In this document: positions 63,751 through 64,000 of the stretch, one piece after another
Layout of the letters: the number at the start of each line of letters is the position of its first letter
How positions within the stretch are numbered: the stretch's first letter is position 1
Assembly: GCF_918741295.1 (NCBI RefSeq)
Contig: NZ_CAKKNB010000002.1
Location: 124,001 to 188,000 of the forward strand
Reading direction: 5' to 3'
Source: Aquabacterium sp. CECT 9606
GTDB taxonomy: Bacteria; Pseudomonadota; Gammaproteobacteria; Burkholderiales; Burkholderiaceae_C
DNA length: 64,000 bases
Notes under the pieces: model-generated
Seen by the model: the letters and a program-made list of their open reading frames with translations, nothing else
What the model was told of the DNA's origin: nothing
The model's database searches: none
Position numbers and translations under genes: made by a program

Positions 63751-64000
63751 TCAGCCCGGTTGGTGTCGTTGCACGCGTGCCTCGATGCGCTCCCGCAATC
63801 GCCACCGCCCGGCATCGGTCAGCATGCGGCCGGCCCAGCGGTAGACGTTGAATTCGCGCACGGTCATGCGCAGGCTGCCCATGCGTTCGCGCTGTTCTGC
63901 CTCGGGCATGGTCAGCGAGCGGTGCAGGGCGTCGGCGGTCTCTTCCACATGATACGGATTCACGATGAGGGCCTGGCTCATTTCGCGCGCGGCCCCCGCG
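63751..64000 (-). CDS. otsA: Trehalose-6-phosphate synthase, C-terminal fragment (continues beyond window)
   Basis: ALIVNPYHVEETADALHRSLTMPEAEQRERM typical of OtsA C-terminus; adjacent to otsB. Confidence 0.9.
   Translation of the reverse strand, partial: AGAAREMSQALIVNPYHVEETADALHRSLTMPEAEQRERMGSLRMTVREFNVYRWAGRMLTDAGRWRLRERIEARVQRHQPG

Overview
This is a high-GC, gene-dense bacterial chromosome window. I infer Betaproteobacteria/Burkholderiales from gene order and PEP-CTERM content. It spans the replication-origin neighbourhood: gyrB - two PEP-CTERM genes - dnaN - DnaA-box region - dnaA - rpmH - rnpA - yidD - yidC - mnmE, and further on mnmG - rsmG - parA - hydrolase - parB with three near-consensus parS sites. 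The rest holds envelope genes (kdsD-kdsC-lptC, two LpxL/HtrB-type acyltransferases), a dense set of signalling genes (three hybrid histidine kinases, HD-GYP regulator, two tandem GGDEF proteins, HDOD, cNMP-binding protein, two MCPs), four PEP-CTERM proteins, two sterol-desaturase-family proteins, tandem YceI genes behind cytochrome b561, trehalose genes, and a Fic protein under an array of inverted operator-like repeats. I saw no transposase, CRISPR array, tRNA or rRNA. The most unusual signal is a non-coding block (about 59521-60041) made of two adjacent, strongly self-complementary modules. Each is closed by 25-nt inverted arms and contains several nested perfect hairpins. The wobble-pair pattern points to opposite sense strands for the two modules. 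It is a candidate undescribed structured RNA or dispersed palindromic element.
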